A DNA stretch of 64,000 bases from Streptomyces sp. STR69 (GTDB taxonomy: Bacteria > Actinomycetota > Actinomycetes > Streptomycetales > Streptomycetaceae), in assembly GCF_024519455.1 (NCBI RefSeq), contig NZ_JALJRY010000033.1:1-64000 (forward strand), in the 5' to 3' direction. This document shows, piece after piece, positions 15,878 to 24,636 of this stretch; positions within the stretch are counted from its first letter, which is position 1; the number at the start of each line of letters is the position of its first letter. The notes under the pieces are model-generated. The model saw only the letters and a list, made by a program, of their open reading frames with translations. It did no database searches and was not told where the DNA came from. Made by a program: the position numbers and the translations under genes.

Positions 15878-16810
15878 CTACGCCGAAGGCATCTGATCCA
15901 GCCGCCGCAAAATCACGCCCTCCCGCAGCGCCCACGGGCAGACCTCCAGCGTCTCCACCCCGAACAGATCCATCGCGCCCTCGGCCACCATCGCGCCGGC
16001 CAGGAGTTGCTCGGCGCGGCCCTCGGAGACGCCGGGGAGGACGGCGCGCTGGGCGGTGGTCATGCCGCCGAGGCGGGGGACCCAGGCCTCCAAGGACTCG
16101 CGCTTCAGTTCGCGCTGGACGTAGAGGCCGTCGGCGGAGCGGGCGGCACCGGCGAGGCGGGCCAGCTGCTTGAAGGTCTTCGACGTGGCGACGACGTGGT
16201 CGGGGGCGCCGAAACGGCTGAACTCCCCCACCGTACGGGCGATCTGGGCGCGCACATGGCGGCGCAGGGCCCTTATCGCGGCCGGTTCCGGCGGGTCCCC
16301 GGGCAGCCAGCCGGCGGTGAGGCGGCCCGCGCCGAGCGGCAGTGACACGACCGCGTCGGGCTCCTCGTCGATGCCGTACGCGATCTCCAGGGAGCCGCCG
16401 CCGATGTCGAGGACGAGAAGCTTGCCCGCCGACCAGCCGAACCAGCGGCGGACGGCGAGGAAGGTCAACCGGGCCTCCTCGGCGCCGGTGAGGACCTGGA
16501 GTTCGACGCCGGTCTCGGTCTGCACGCGCGCGAGGACCTCGTCCGCGTTGCTGGCCTCGCGGACGGCGGAGGTGGCGAACGGGAGGAGCTCCTCGACGCC
16601 CTTGTCCTCGGCGGCCTGCAGCGCCTCGTGGACGACGCCGATGAGTTTGTCGACCCCTTCGGGTCCGATCGCGCCATCGTCGTCGAGGAGTTGGGCAAGG
16701 CGGAGTTCCACCTTGTGCGAGTGCGCGGGCAGGGGGCGTGCGCCCGGGTGTGCGTCCACCACCAGCAGATGCACCGTGTTCGATCCCACGTCGAGGACAC
16801 CGAGTCTCAT
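15878..16810 (-). CDS. Ppx/GppA family phosphatase
   Basis: Exopolyphosphatase / pppGpp phosphohydrolase family of the ASKHA fold, 310 aa from ATG 16810. Phosphate-binding motif 1 is VLDVGSNTVHLLV and motif 2 LLVLDIGGGSLEI. It is the short, two-domain form; whether polyphosphate or (p)ppGpp is the substrate cannot be told from sequence. It diverges from the cysteine-rich protein gene with 83 bp between the starts. No other polyphosphate gene is nearby. Confidence 0.87.
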   Translation of the reverse strand: MRLGVLDVGSNTVHLLVVDAHPGARPLPAHSHKVELRLAQLLDDDGAIGPEGVDKLIGVVHEALQAAEDKGVEELLPFATSAVREASNADEVLARVQTETGVELQVLTGAEEARLTFLAVRRWFGWSAGKLLVLDIGGGSLEIAYGIDEEPDAVVSLPLGAGRLTAGWLPGDPPEPAAIRALRRHVRAQIARTVGEFSRFGAPDHVVATSKTFKQLARLAGAARSADGLYVQRELKRESLEAWVPRLGGMTTAQRAVLPGVSEGRAEQLLAGAMVAEGAMDLFGVETLEVCPWALREGVILRRLDQMPSA

Positions 16811-16893
16811 ATACGGAACGCTACTGCCACCTGCGCCGATCTCCGTCTTCGGTGCGGTTCCTGGGGCCGCCTCGGGCGACTTACCCTGGACGC

Positions 16894-17760
16894 GTGCCAA
16901 AGACGAAAAAGGCGAAGAACGACAAGGCGGCCAAATCACCCGGCGATTCTTCGCCGGTGAAGTCGGCCAGCTCCCCGAAGACGTCTCTGATGTCGAAGAA
17001 AGCCCTGAAGGCCGACGAGAAGGGGCTCGACTTCGCGCGCGCGTGGGTGGAGTTCCCGGATCCGGCGGACGAGGAACAGCTCTTCCGCTGCGATCTGACA
17101 TGGCTGACCTCTCGCTGGAACTGCGTCTTCGGAAGCGGCTGCCAGGGCATCCAGGCGGGCCGCGCGGACGACGGATGCTGCACCCTGGGCGCGCACTTCT
17201 CCGACGAGGACGACGAGAAACGGGTCGCCGGGCATGTGGCGAGGCTCACGCCGGACATCTGGCAGCACCACGACGAGGGCGTGGCGAACGGCTGGACCTC
17301 GGAGGACGAGGACGGCGACCGCCAGACCCGCCCCTACAAGGGCTCGTGCATCTTCCAGAACCGCCCCGGTTTCGCGGGCGGCGCGGGCTGCTCGCTGCAC
17401 ATCCTCGCCGTGAAGGAGGGTCGCGAGCCCCTGGAGACCAAGCCGGACGTCTGCTGGCAGCTGCCGGTGCGGCGGACGTACGAGTGGATCGACCGGCCGG
17501 ACGACACGCGGGTGCTCCAGGTGTCGATCGGCGAGTACGACCGCAGGGGCTGGGGTTCCGGCGGTCACGACCTGCACTGGTGGTGCACGTCGGCGACCTC
17601 GGCGCACGGCGCGGGCGACCCGGTCTACGTGTCCTACCGCCCGGAGCTGACCGAGCTGATGGGCAAGGCCGGCTACGACCGGCTGGCCGAGCTGTGCGAG
17701 GAGCGTCTGGCCTCGCAACTCCCGCTGCTGGCACCGCATCCGGCGGACCCGGTCGGCTGA
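16894..17760 (+). CDS. Cysteine-rich conserved protein, YkgJ-like metal-chelating candidate
   Basis: A 288-aa protein from GTG 16894 with a Lys/Ala/Ser-rich N-terminus. Several cysteines cluster in the middle: CDLTWLTSRWNC, then GSGCQG, then DDGCCTLG, followed later by GSCIFQ and AGCSLH. The spacing recalls iron- or zinc-chelating YkgJ/DUF3109-type proteins, which is only a guess at the family. It diverges from ppx and converges with the sigma/BACON gene, leaving 4 bp between stop codons. Function unknown. Confidence 0.75.
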   Translation: MPKTKKAKNDKAAKSPGDSSPVKSASSPKTSLMSKKALKADEKGLDFARAWVEFPDPADEEQLFRCDLTWLTSRWNCVFGSGCQGIQAGRADDGCCTLGAHFSDEDDEKRVAGHVARLTPDIWQHHDEGVANGWTSEDEDGDRQTRPYKGSCIFQNRPGFAGGAGCSLHILAVKEGREPLETKPDVCWQLPVRRTYEWIDRPDDTRVLQVSIGEYDRRGWGSGGHDLHWWCTSATSAHGAGDPVYVSYRPELTELMGKAGYDRLAELCEERLASQLPLLAPHPADPVG

Positions 17761-17764
17761 CCGG

Positions 17765-19465
17765 TCAGGACGGGCCCGGGCCGCCGCCGCCGTCGGACGG
17801 CGGCGCCGAGCCCCCCGGGTCGGCGGAGGACGAGTCCGTCGGAGTGGGATCCGGATCGGCGGACGAGGGCGGCGGGTCGCTCGGCGTCGGGCCGGTGGGA
17901 GCCGTCTCCGTGGGTGTCGGGTCCGGACCGGACGAGGGCGTCCCGCCGGGATGCGACGGATCACTCGGCGCGGTCGGCTCGGTCGGGACGGGCGCGGTGC
18001 CGTAGCCCTCGATCGAGACGACGGCACCGGCCGGCGAGACGGCCACGCGCGCGGTCCAGTGGCCGGAGGGCTCGCGCAGATGGTCGACGTACACCTTGAT
18101 CGTCAGCGATTCGCCCGGGGCGAGGGTTCCCGAGGACTGGCTGAAGTAGAGCCAGGGTGCCGTGGTGGTCGCGGACCAGCGGACCGGGGCCGCGCCGGAC
18201 GCGGTGAGGGTGACGAGCGTGGTGTCGGCGCTGTTGGCGGCCGAGACGGCGAGGTGCCCGGCCCCGTTGCCGCCGGTGCCGACGACGCTGATGACCTCCA
18301 CGGAGACGTCGTTCTTGCCGCCCTTGCCGACCCGCGCGCGGGGCCCGGCACTGGCATCGCCGGTGTTCTCGTAGCCGCCGCTCGCGACCTCGCCCTCCAG
18401 GCTGCCGGAACCGTGCTGCTCGCTCGCGGAGGCGGCCCTTCCGTCGACGCCCTCGCCGGTCGGCGTGGACCGGTAGGCGGCCCACAGGGCGAGGACGGGG
18501 GCCGCGATGACGGTGGCGACGACGGTCGTCGTGACGGCACGCGCGCGTAGCCGGTCCCTGCGGGCCGCGCGGTCCTTGGGGTCCAGTGGGAAACCGCGCC
18601 GGTCGAAGCGCGGCGCCGCGGCTCCACGCGCGCGCGGGAGGTGCGCCATGGCGACATGCAGGGCCGCGCGGGGCGCCTCCAGGACGGGCAGTTCGGCGGG
18701 CGTGACACCGGCGCCGGGCCAGGTGCCGGGCACCGCACACTCGGCCGTACGGCGGCAGCGCGGGCAGTCGTCGACGTGCCGGACCAGTTCGCGGCGCAGC
18801 GCGCTGCTGAGCACGAGCTGATGGTCGCCGGTGAGCCGGGCGACGCTCGGGCAGATCCCGGTCTCCACGACGGCAAGGGCGGCACGCGTGCGTTCCACCT
18901 CACAGGCGGCGGAGGCCAACAGCTCCCGCGCGGTGGCGAGATCCATCCCGAGGACGGCGGCGACCTCGTGGGCGGCGAGCCGGTGGCGCACGGCGAGTTC
19001 GAGCGCCTCGCGCTGCTCCGGGGTGGTCCCGGCGGCCTCCGGCCAGGCCAGCAGCCCGAGTTCACGCCGCCGCGACTCACGCAGTTCCTCGGATACGGCA
19101 GGTTCCTCGGCCTCGACCCGGCCCACAGCGTGGGTGCCCTGACGTTTCTGCTTGGCCTCGGCCAGCTTGCGCAGGCACGCCCAGCGGGCCAGCGCGTACA
19201 GCCAGGCCCTGCGGTCCCCGGCCGCCTCCGGCACGCGCGCACCCCGGCGCTCGGCGAGCGCGAGCACGTCCCCCAGGGCCGCCGTCGCCGAGCCGTGGTC
19301 GCACAGCACGGACAGGCAGTACGTGAACAGGCCGTCCAGATAAGGCTCGTAGCGCGCGGGCGGGCGTTGCGCCAGCGTGCGCGCCGCAGCGCGGTCGCGC
19401 GCCTCCCGGTGCGCCCGGTGCGCGCCGGTGGTGCGGGTCGAGGTCTCCGGGCTGCTGCTCATCAC
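17765..19465 (-). CDS. Sigma-like / zinc-finger / TM / BACON-domain fusion protein
   Basis: A 566-aa multidomain protein. Residues 40-115 resemble ECF sigma region 2 and 150-195 a region 4 helix-turn-helix (HEVAAVLGMDLATARELL). HVDDCPRC (230-237) resembles the HxxxCxxC anti-sigma zinc motif. One membrane helix lies at about 310-331. Outside the membrane there is a BACON-type beta domain (about 400-490, with APWLYFSQSSGTLAPGES) and a Pro/Ser/Thr/Asp-rich tail to 566. GTG 19465 is followed directly by an ATG that may be the real start. Sigma activity is uncertain because region 2 is divergent. It would link an outside signal to transcription without separate anti-sigma. Confidence 0.8.
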   Translation of the reverse strand: MMSSSPETSTRTTGAHRAHREARDRAAARTLAQRPPARYEPYLDGLFTYCLSVLCDHGSATAALGDVLALAERRGARVPEAAGDRRAWLYALARWACLRKLAEAKQKRQGTHAVGRVEAEEPAVSEELRESRRRELGLLAWPEAAGTTPEQREALELAVRHRLAAHEVAAVLGMDLATARELLASAACEVERTRAALAVVETGICPSVARLTGDHQLVLSSALRRELVRHVDDCPRCRRTAECAVPGTWPGAGVTPAELPVLEAPRAALHVAMAHLPRARGAAAPRFDRRGFPLDPKDRAARRDRLRARAVTTTVVATVIAAPVLALWAAYRSTPTGEGVDGRAASASEQHGSGSLEGEVASGGYENTGDASAGPRARVGKGGKNDVSVEVISVVGTGGNGAGHLAVSAANSADTTLVTLTASGAAPVRWSATTTAPWLYFSQSSGTLAPGESLTIKVYVDHLREPSGHWTARVAVSPAGAVVSIEGYGTAPVPTEPTAPSDPSHPGGTPSSGPDPTPTETAPTGPTPSDPPPSSADPDPTPTDSSSADPGGSAPPSDGGGGPGPS

Positions 19466-19662
19466 CCGTGCGACCGTAGGCGGCGGGCGATGCCCCCTTC
19501 CGCCCCCTTGAGCTCTTTTAATCCGTACGGGTGAAACGATCCCTCAATAGGGGACAGGAACCCCCGCGTCCGTGGCTCGATCCCGACTTCGCTGGCCGGA
19601 TACCGAACCACACCCCTCCGTCCCCCGACCGCGTTGTCAGTCCCGCCGGTTACGGTTCACGC

Positions 19663-21072
19663 ATGGCTGCCCGTACGAAGACCACCAAGGACCGTCCGTC
19701 CTATCGCTGCACCGAGTGCGGCTGGCAGACGGCCAAGTGGCTCGGCCGCTGCTCCGAGTGCCAGGCCTGGGGCACAGTCGAGGAGTACGGCACGCCCGCC
19801 GTCCGTACGACGGCCCCGGGCCGCGTCACCACCTCCGCGGTGCCCATCGGCGAGGTCGACGGCCGCCAGGCCACCGCCCGCTCGACCGGCGTGCCCGAGC
19901 TGGACCGGGTGCTCGGCGGCGGACTGGTCCCCGGCGCGGTCGTCCTGGTCGCCGGCGAGCCCGGCGTCGGCAAGTCGACCCTCCTCCTGGATGTGGCGGC
20001 CAAGGCGGCGAGCGACGAGCACCGCACGCTCTACATCACCGGCGAGGAGTCGGCGAGCCAGGTCCGCCTGCGCGCCGACCGCATCAAAGCGATCGACGAC
20101 AACCTCTACCTCGCCGCCGAGACCGATCTGGCCACGATCCTGGGCCACTTGGACGCGGTGAAGCCCTCACTCCTGATCCTGGACTCCGTCCAGACGGTGG
20201 CCTCCCCGGAGATCGACGGCGCCCCCGGCGGCATGGCCCAGGTCCGCGAGGTGGCCGGCGCCCTGATCCGCGCCTCCAAGGAGCGCGCCATGTCCACCCT
20301 CCTGGTGGGCCACGTCACCAAGGACGGCGCGATCGCGGGCCCCCGCCTCCTGGAACACCTGGTGGACGTAGTGCTGTCCTTCGAGGGCGACCGCCACGCC
20401 CGCCTGCGCCTCGTACGGGGCGTCAAGAACCGCTACGGCACCACGGACGAGGTCGGCTGCTTCGAGCTGCACGACGAGGGCATCACGGGCCTGGCCGACC
20501 CGAGCGGCCTGTTCCTGACCCGCCGCGCGGAGCCGGTTCCCGGCACCTGCCTCACCGTCACCCTGGAGGGCCGCCGCCCCCTGGTGGCCGAAGTCCAGGC
20601 GCTCACGGTCGACTCCCAGATCCCTTCCCCCCGCCGAACGACCTCGGGCCTGGAAACCTCCCGAGTCTCGATGATGCTCGCGGTCCTGGAACAACGAGGC
20701 AGAATCAGCGCACTGGGCAAACGGGACATCTACTCCGCAACGGTCGGCGGAGTAAAACTCTCCGAACCGGCGGCAGATCTGGCCATCGCCCTGGCCCTGG
20801 CCTCCGCGGCGAGCGACACCCCCCTCCCCAAGAACCTGGTCGCGATCGGCGAAGTGGGCCTCGCGGGCGAGGTCAGACGGGTCACGGGCGTCCAGCGCAG
20901 ACTCTCCGAAGCACACCGTCTGGGCTTCACCCACGCCCTCGTTCCGAGCGACCCGGGCAAGATCCCGCCCGGCATGAAGGTCCTCGAAGTGGCCGACATA
21001 GGAGACGCCCTCCAGGTCCTTCCGCGCTCCCGTAAACGAGAGGCCCCACGGGACGGCGAAGACCGCCGGTAG
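19663..21072 (+). CDS. radA: DNA repair protein RadA/Sms
   Basis: RecA-like ATPase (469 aa) acting in branch migration and processing of recombination intermediates. The N-terminal zinc finger has Cys16, 19, 30 and 33; Walker A GEPGVGKST is at 98-106; the RadA-specific KNRYG at 255-259; and a Lon-protease-like C-terminal domain follows. ATG 19663 directly precedes the zinc-finger region; longer in-frame starts lack similarity. disA follows 82 bp downstream on the same strand, a widely conserved pairing in which RadA restrains DisA. Confidence 0.95.
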   Translation: MAARTKTTKDRPSYRCTECGWQTAKWLGRCSECQAWGTVEEYGTPAVRTTAPGRVTTSAVPIGEVDGRQATARSTGVPELDRVLGGGLVPGAVVLVAGEPGVGKSTLLLDVAAKAASDEHRTLYITGEESASQVRLRADRIKAIDDNLYLAAETDLATILGHLDAVKPSLLILDSVQTVASPEIDGAPGGMAQVREVAGALIRASKERAMSTLLVGHVTKDGAIAGPRLLEHLVDVVLSFEGDRHARLRLVRGVKNRYGTTDEVGCFELHDEGITGLADPSGLFLTRRAEPVPGTCLTVTLEGRRPLVAEVQALTVDSQIPSPRRTTSGLETSRVSMMLAVLEQRGRISALGKRDIYSATVGGVKLSEPAADLAIALALASAASDTPLPKNLVAIGEVGLAGEVRRVTGVQRRLSEAHRLGFTHALVPSDPGKIPPGMKVLEVADIGDALQVLPRSRKREAPRDGEDRR

Positions 21073-21154
21073 ACTTTGCCCTGGTCTCGCCCGTCCGTAC
21101 GAACCAACTGTGCGAAACGGGAGCGCCTGAAGAACCTGCGACCCGAGGAGTGCA

Positions 21155-22279
21155 GTGGCAGCCAACGACCGGGCGTCAGCTCCCGGAAAGTCCGGCGGGA
21201 GCTCCGCGGCCGATGGCCTGATGCGCGCCTCACTGAGCGCCGTGGCACCCGGCACGGCCCTGCGCGACGGCCTGGAGCGAATTCTCCGCGGCAACACGGG
21301 CGGACTCATCGTGCTCGGCTCCGACAAGACCGTCGAAGCGATGTGCACAGGCGGTTTCATCCTGGACGTGGAGTTCACGGCCACCCGCCTACGCGAACTC
21401 TGCAAGCTGGACGGCGGCATCGTGGTGTCGTCCGACCTCTCCAAGATCCTCAGAGCGGGCGTCCAGCTGGTCCCGGACCCCACGATCCCCACAGAAGAGA
21501 CGGGCACCCGCCACCGCACAGCGGACCGAGTGAGCAAGCAGGTGGACTTCCCCGTCGTATCGGTCTCCCAGTCCATGCGCCTGATCGCCCTCTACGTGGA
21601 CGGCCAGCGCCGCGTCCTGGAGGACTCGGCGGCGATCCTGTCCCGCGCGAACCAAGCACTCGCCACCCTGGAGCGCTACAAACTCCGCCTGGACGAAGTG
21701 GCGGGAACCCTCTCCGCCCTGGAGATCGAGGACCTGGTAACAGTCCGAGACGTCTCAGCAGTGGTCCAACGCCTCGAAATGGTCCGCCTGATCGCCACCG
21801 AAATCGCGGAGTACGTAGTCGAGTTGGGCACGGACGGCCGCCTCTTGTCCCTCCAACTCGAAGAGCTGATCGCGGGCGTACACCCGGAACGCGAGTTGGT
21901 GGTCCGCGACTACGTCCCCGAACCCACGGCCAAACGCTCCCGCACGGTGGACGAGGCACTGGCGGAACTGGACGCCCTCTCCCACGCCGAACTCCTCGAA
22001 CTCCCCACCGTGGCCCGCGCGTTGGGCTACACCGGCTCCCCCGAGGCCCTCGACTCGGCGGTCTCCCCCCGAGGCTTCCGCCTCCTGGCCAAGGTCCCGC
22101 GCCTCCCCGGCGCGATCATCGACCGCCTGGTGGAACACTTCGGCGGCCTCCAAAAGCTCCTGGCGGCAAGCGTCGACGACCTCCAGACGGTCGACGGCGT
22201 AGGCGAGGCAAGGGCAAGAAGCGTACGAGAGGGCCTCTCCCGCCTGGCAGAGTCCTCAATCCTGGAACGCTACGTCTAG
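21155..22279 (+). CDS. disA: Diadenylate cyclase / DNA integrity scanning protein DisA
   Basis: Makes c-di-AMP from two ATP and scans DNA for branched structures (374 aa). The DAC domain fills residues 20-150 with catalytic Asp86 in KLDGGIVV and TGTRHRTA (RHR at 119-121). A linker helix region and the C-terminal HhH DNA-binding domain (TVDGVGEARARSV) follow. The catalytic triplet reads DGG where most homologues have DGA. GTG 21155 has GAGGAG 5 bp upstream. c-di-AMP controls osmotic balance, ion transport and spore-related genes in Streptomyces. Confidence 0.95.
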   Translation: MAANDRASAPGKSGGSSAADGLMRASLSAVAPGTALRDGLERILRGNTGGLIVLGSDKTVEAMCTGGFILDVEFTATRLRELCKLDGGIVVSSDLSKILRAGVQLVPDPTIPTEETGTRHRTADRVSKQVDFPVVSVSQSMRLIALYVDGQRRVLEDSAAILSRANQALATLERYKLRLDEVAGTLSALEIEDLVTVRDVSAVVQRLEMVRLIATEIAEYVVELGTDGRLLSLQLEELIAGVHPERELVVRDYVPEPTAKRSRTVDEALAELDALSHAELLELPTVARALGYTGSPEALDSAVSPRGFRLLAKVPRLPGAIIDRLVEHFGGLQKLLAASVDDLQTVDGVGEARARSVREGLSRLAESSILERYV

Positions 22280-22294
22280 AAAGACGAACTGCCC

Positions 22295-23095
22295 TCAGTC
22301 ACTGGCCAGAACGAACGAGGTCTGCGCCTTGGCGAACCCGGAAGCAGCCGCCTCCACCAGATAGGTCCCCGCACCGGCCGAACCGGCCGGAGGCGTCGCA
22401 CACTCGGGCGCACTCGGCTTGCGGTCCCACTTCAGCGTGTACGTGACGCTCCCCCCGGCGGACACCCGGTAGTACACACTCCCAGCACTCTTCGGGCAGT
22501 CGGCGGAGGACCAGTAGTCGGCGGCACCCCCCGCCTCAGTGATCGTCAACACCGCACTCTTGGGCCCGAGATCAACCTTGCAGTCACTGCTCGACGAGTT
22601 CTTGGCGGTCAGCACAAAAGTCGGCGTCTGATCCGGCGAGTAGGAGTTGTGCAGACTCCGCAGACTCAACTGCACAGCACTGGCAGTGCAGTTGGGCAAG
22701 GTCGAATCGGCAGGAACCGTAGTCCCCGTACCACTCCCACCACTACCGTCCCCACCGGCGGAACCACTACCACCCGCCCCGGCACCGGAGGACCCACTAC
22801 CCCCGCCACTAGCACCACCACTCGCCCCACCGCTCGCACCGCTGCTCGACTCATCGCGCCCGCCGGGGTGTTGACTGATCGCGGGCCCAGTACCGGACGG
22901 ACCGGCAGTGATCGTGGGCGCGGGAGTCCTCCCGTTCTTCGCCCCATCGGCACCGTTCTTGCTGCCCCCGCCACCCGACGTGACGATCCAGGTGATCAGC
23001 AGCGCCAACAGGGCGACCACGGACACCATGAGGACCCTCCGTCGCCAGTAGATGGAGGAGGGAAGCGGCCCGACCGGATTGCGCAGAGATCCCAC
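22295..23095 (-). CDS. Membrane-anchored extracytoplasmic protein with Gly/Ser linker
   Basis: A 266-aa protein from GTG 23095: short cytoplasmic basic head (YWRRRV), one membrane helix (about 20-42), a Gly/Ser/Ala-rich linker (to about 125) and a folded C-terminal domain with four cysteines (PNCTAS, SSDCKV, ADCPKS, PECATP), likely two disulfides outside the cell. The C-terminal part resembles the DUF4232-like beta domains found in actinobacteria. It converges with disA, 15 bp apart. Function unknown. Confidence 0.78.
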   Translation of the reverse strand: MGSLRNPVGPLPSSIYWRRRVLMVSVVALLALLITWIVTSGGGGSKNGADGAKNGRTPAPTITAGPSGTGPAISQHPGGRDESSSGASGGASGGASGGGSGSSGAGAGGSGSAGGDGSGGSGTGTTVPADSTLPNCTASAVQLSLRSLHNSYSPDQTPTFVLTAKNSSSSDCKVDLGPKSAVLTITEAGGAADYWSSADCPKSAGSVYYRVSAGGSVTYTLKWDRKPSAPECATPPAGSAGAGTYLVEAAASGFAKAQTSFVLASD

Positions 23096-23240
23096 GGCTC
23101 AAACCTTACGAGACAACGGGGAGTTACCTCGCCCCACCCGCCGCGCCGGCCCCAACTTTTCCGGATCATCATCCCGGCAACCCCGCCTGGAATCAGGCGG
23201 AATGGACCACGAGCCCGCACCCGCCGACGCACGGGAGCGG

Positions 23241-23346
23241 GTCGTTGCGGTACGGCGCAGCCCGCCGCTTGGCTGGTCCCCACGCGTTGGACTGTGGCAA
23301 CACCAGAGGGGCGCAACCGCGGCGGGCTGCGCCGTACCGCCACGAC
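23241..23346. repeat. Long inverted repeat, 22-bp perfect arms
   Basis: The arm at 23247-23268 (GCGGTACGGCGCAGCCCGCC plus GC) is the exact reverse complement of 23319-23340. The match extends outward with one mismatch to about 30 bp (GGTCGT on the left, ACGACC on the right). The 50-bp loop has no strong structure. The element sits between divergent genes (22295-23095 and mutY). It looks like a palindromic intergenic repeat unit or a relic of a small mobile element; transcribed, it would make a very stable hairpin. The rest of 23096-23416 shows nothing clear. Confidence 0.75.
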
Positions 23347-23416
23347 CCCGACCCCACCCACCACCCGCGGGCGAAAGCACCGCAACCACCCACGACCATG
23401 GCAGGATCGAAACGCC

Positions 23417-24337
23417 ATGACTGCGCCCACGAACCCCCCGCACACCACGTCCACCAACGGCGAGCACCTCCACGCTCCCGTCATCGACTGGTTCGAAGAC
23501 AACGCCCGCGACCTTCCCTGGCGCCACCCCGACGCCGGCCCCTGGGGCGTAATGGTCAGCGAGTTCATGCTCCAGCAGACCCCGGTCAACCGAGTCCTCC
23601 CTGTATACGAACAGTGGCTCGCCCGCTGGCCCCGCCCCGCCGACCTCGCCGAGGACGCCCCCGGCGAGGCGGTCCGCGCCTGGGGCCGCCTCGGCTACCC
23701 CCGCCGCGCCCTGCGCCTGCACGGCGCGGCCACCGCCATAACGGAACGGCACGGCGGCGACGTCCCCACCGACCACGCCCAGCTCCTCGCCCTCCCCGGC
23801 ATCGGCGAGTACACGGCCGCCGCCGTCGCCTCCTTCGCCTACGGCCAGCGCCACGCCGTACTCGACACCAACGTCCGCCGAGTGTTCGCCCGCGCCGTCA
23901 CCGGCGTCCAGTACCCGCCGAACGCCACCACAGCCGCCGAACGCAAACTCGCCCGCGCCCTGCTCCCCCCGGACGAGCAGACCGCCGCCCGCTGGGCCGC
24001 CGCCTCCATGGAACTCGGCGCACTGGTCTGCACGGCAAAGAACGAGACCTGCCACCGCTGCCCGATCACCGCCCAGTGCGCCTGGAACCTGGCCGGCAAA
24101 CCGGACCACGAGGGCCCGGCCCGCCGCGGCCAGACATACGCGGGCACGGACCGCCAGGTCCGCGGCAAACTCCTGGCCGTACTCCGCGAAGCGCACACCC
24201 CCGTCCCACAGGCAGCACTGGACCGCGTATGGCACGAACCGGTACAGCGGGCCAGAGCACTGGACGGCCTGGTCGCGGACGGCCTCGTAGAACCCCTCCC
24301 GGAGGGCCTGTACCAACTCCCCGCGACCCGTACCTGA
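23417..24337 (+). CDS. mutY: A/G-specific adenine DNA glycosylase
   Basis: Removes adenine mispaired with 8-oxoguanine (306 aa). The N-terminal domain has WRHPDAGPWGVMVSEFMLQQT, with HhH motif LPGIGEYTAAAVASFAYG and catalytic Asp in AVLDTNVRRV. The [4Fe-4S] cysteine pattern C-X6-C-X2-C-X5-C lies in the TAKNETCHRCPITAQC region. The C-terminal NUDIX-like domain is short, as in actinobacterial forms. ATG 23417 is chosen because family similarity begins shortly after; upstream in-frame sequence is the inverted repeat. Confidence 0.94.
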   Translation: MTAPTNPPHTTSTNGEHLHAPVIDWFEDNARDLPWRHPDAGPWGVMVSEFMLQQTPVNRVLPVYEQWLARWPRPADLAEDAPGEAVRAWGRLGYPRRALRLHGAATAITERHGGDVPTDHAQLLALPGIGEYTAAAVASFAYGQRHAVLDTNVRRVFARAVTGVQYPPNATTAAERKLARALLPPDEQTAARWAAASMELGALVCTAKNETCHRCPITAQCAWNLAGKPDHEGPARRGQTYAGTDRQVRGKLLAVLREAHTPVPQAALDRVWHEPVQRARALDGLVADGLVEPLPEGLYQLPATRT

Positions 24338-24636
24338 CACACGGTCAATTCACAGCGATCCACCTCACCCCAAGCCACGTCACAGCGAACACCCAGCCCC
24401 CGCAACACTCCGGCAACGACCAAACCACCCCATACCCACCCCAAAAACCCCGCCCCCTTACCCCGGACCTACTTCCGTTACACAACCGACGGACAGCCGA
24501 GCGCTCCCCGCAGGCTGCTCCGCACAGTGCCGTGACAACCCCTCCGTAGCTTCATTCCTGTGCCGCAGACCGGCGGGACGCAGCAAAGGACAACCGGCAG
24601 CAGGTGGGTCGGAAACGGGGATGGAGGCGGTTGATC
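24338..24636 (+). promoter_or_regulatory. sigE upstream region
   Basis: A 299-bp non-coding gap, unusually C/A-rich on the plus strand, that must hold the sigE operon promoter, known in S. coelicolor to be driven by the response regulator CseB. TCACAGCGA occurs twice as a direct repeat (24350-24358 and 24380-24388), 30 bp apart, close to the mutY stop. I could not identify a convincing -10/-35 pair; GTGACA near 24531 and TAGCTT near 24547 are too close together. Confidence 0.4.

Noticed and set aside
15122..16345. Very long open frames on both strands of the repeat-rich gap
   Set aside because: Stop codons are rare at this GC content; the translations are Arg/Gly/His-rich, mutually overlapping and reflect the repeats.
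24338..24636. A specific -10/-35 pair for sigE
   Set aside because: Candidate boxes have wrong spacing; CseB-activated promoters may lack a good -35, so none is called.
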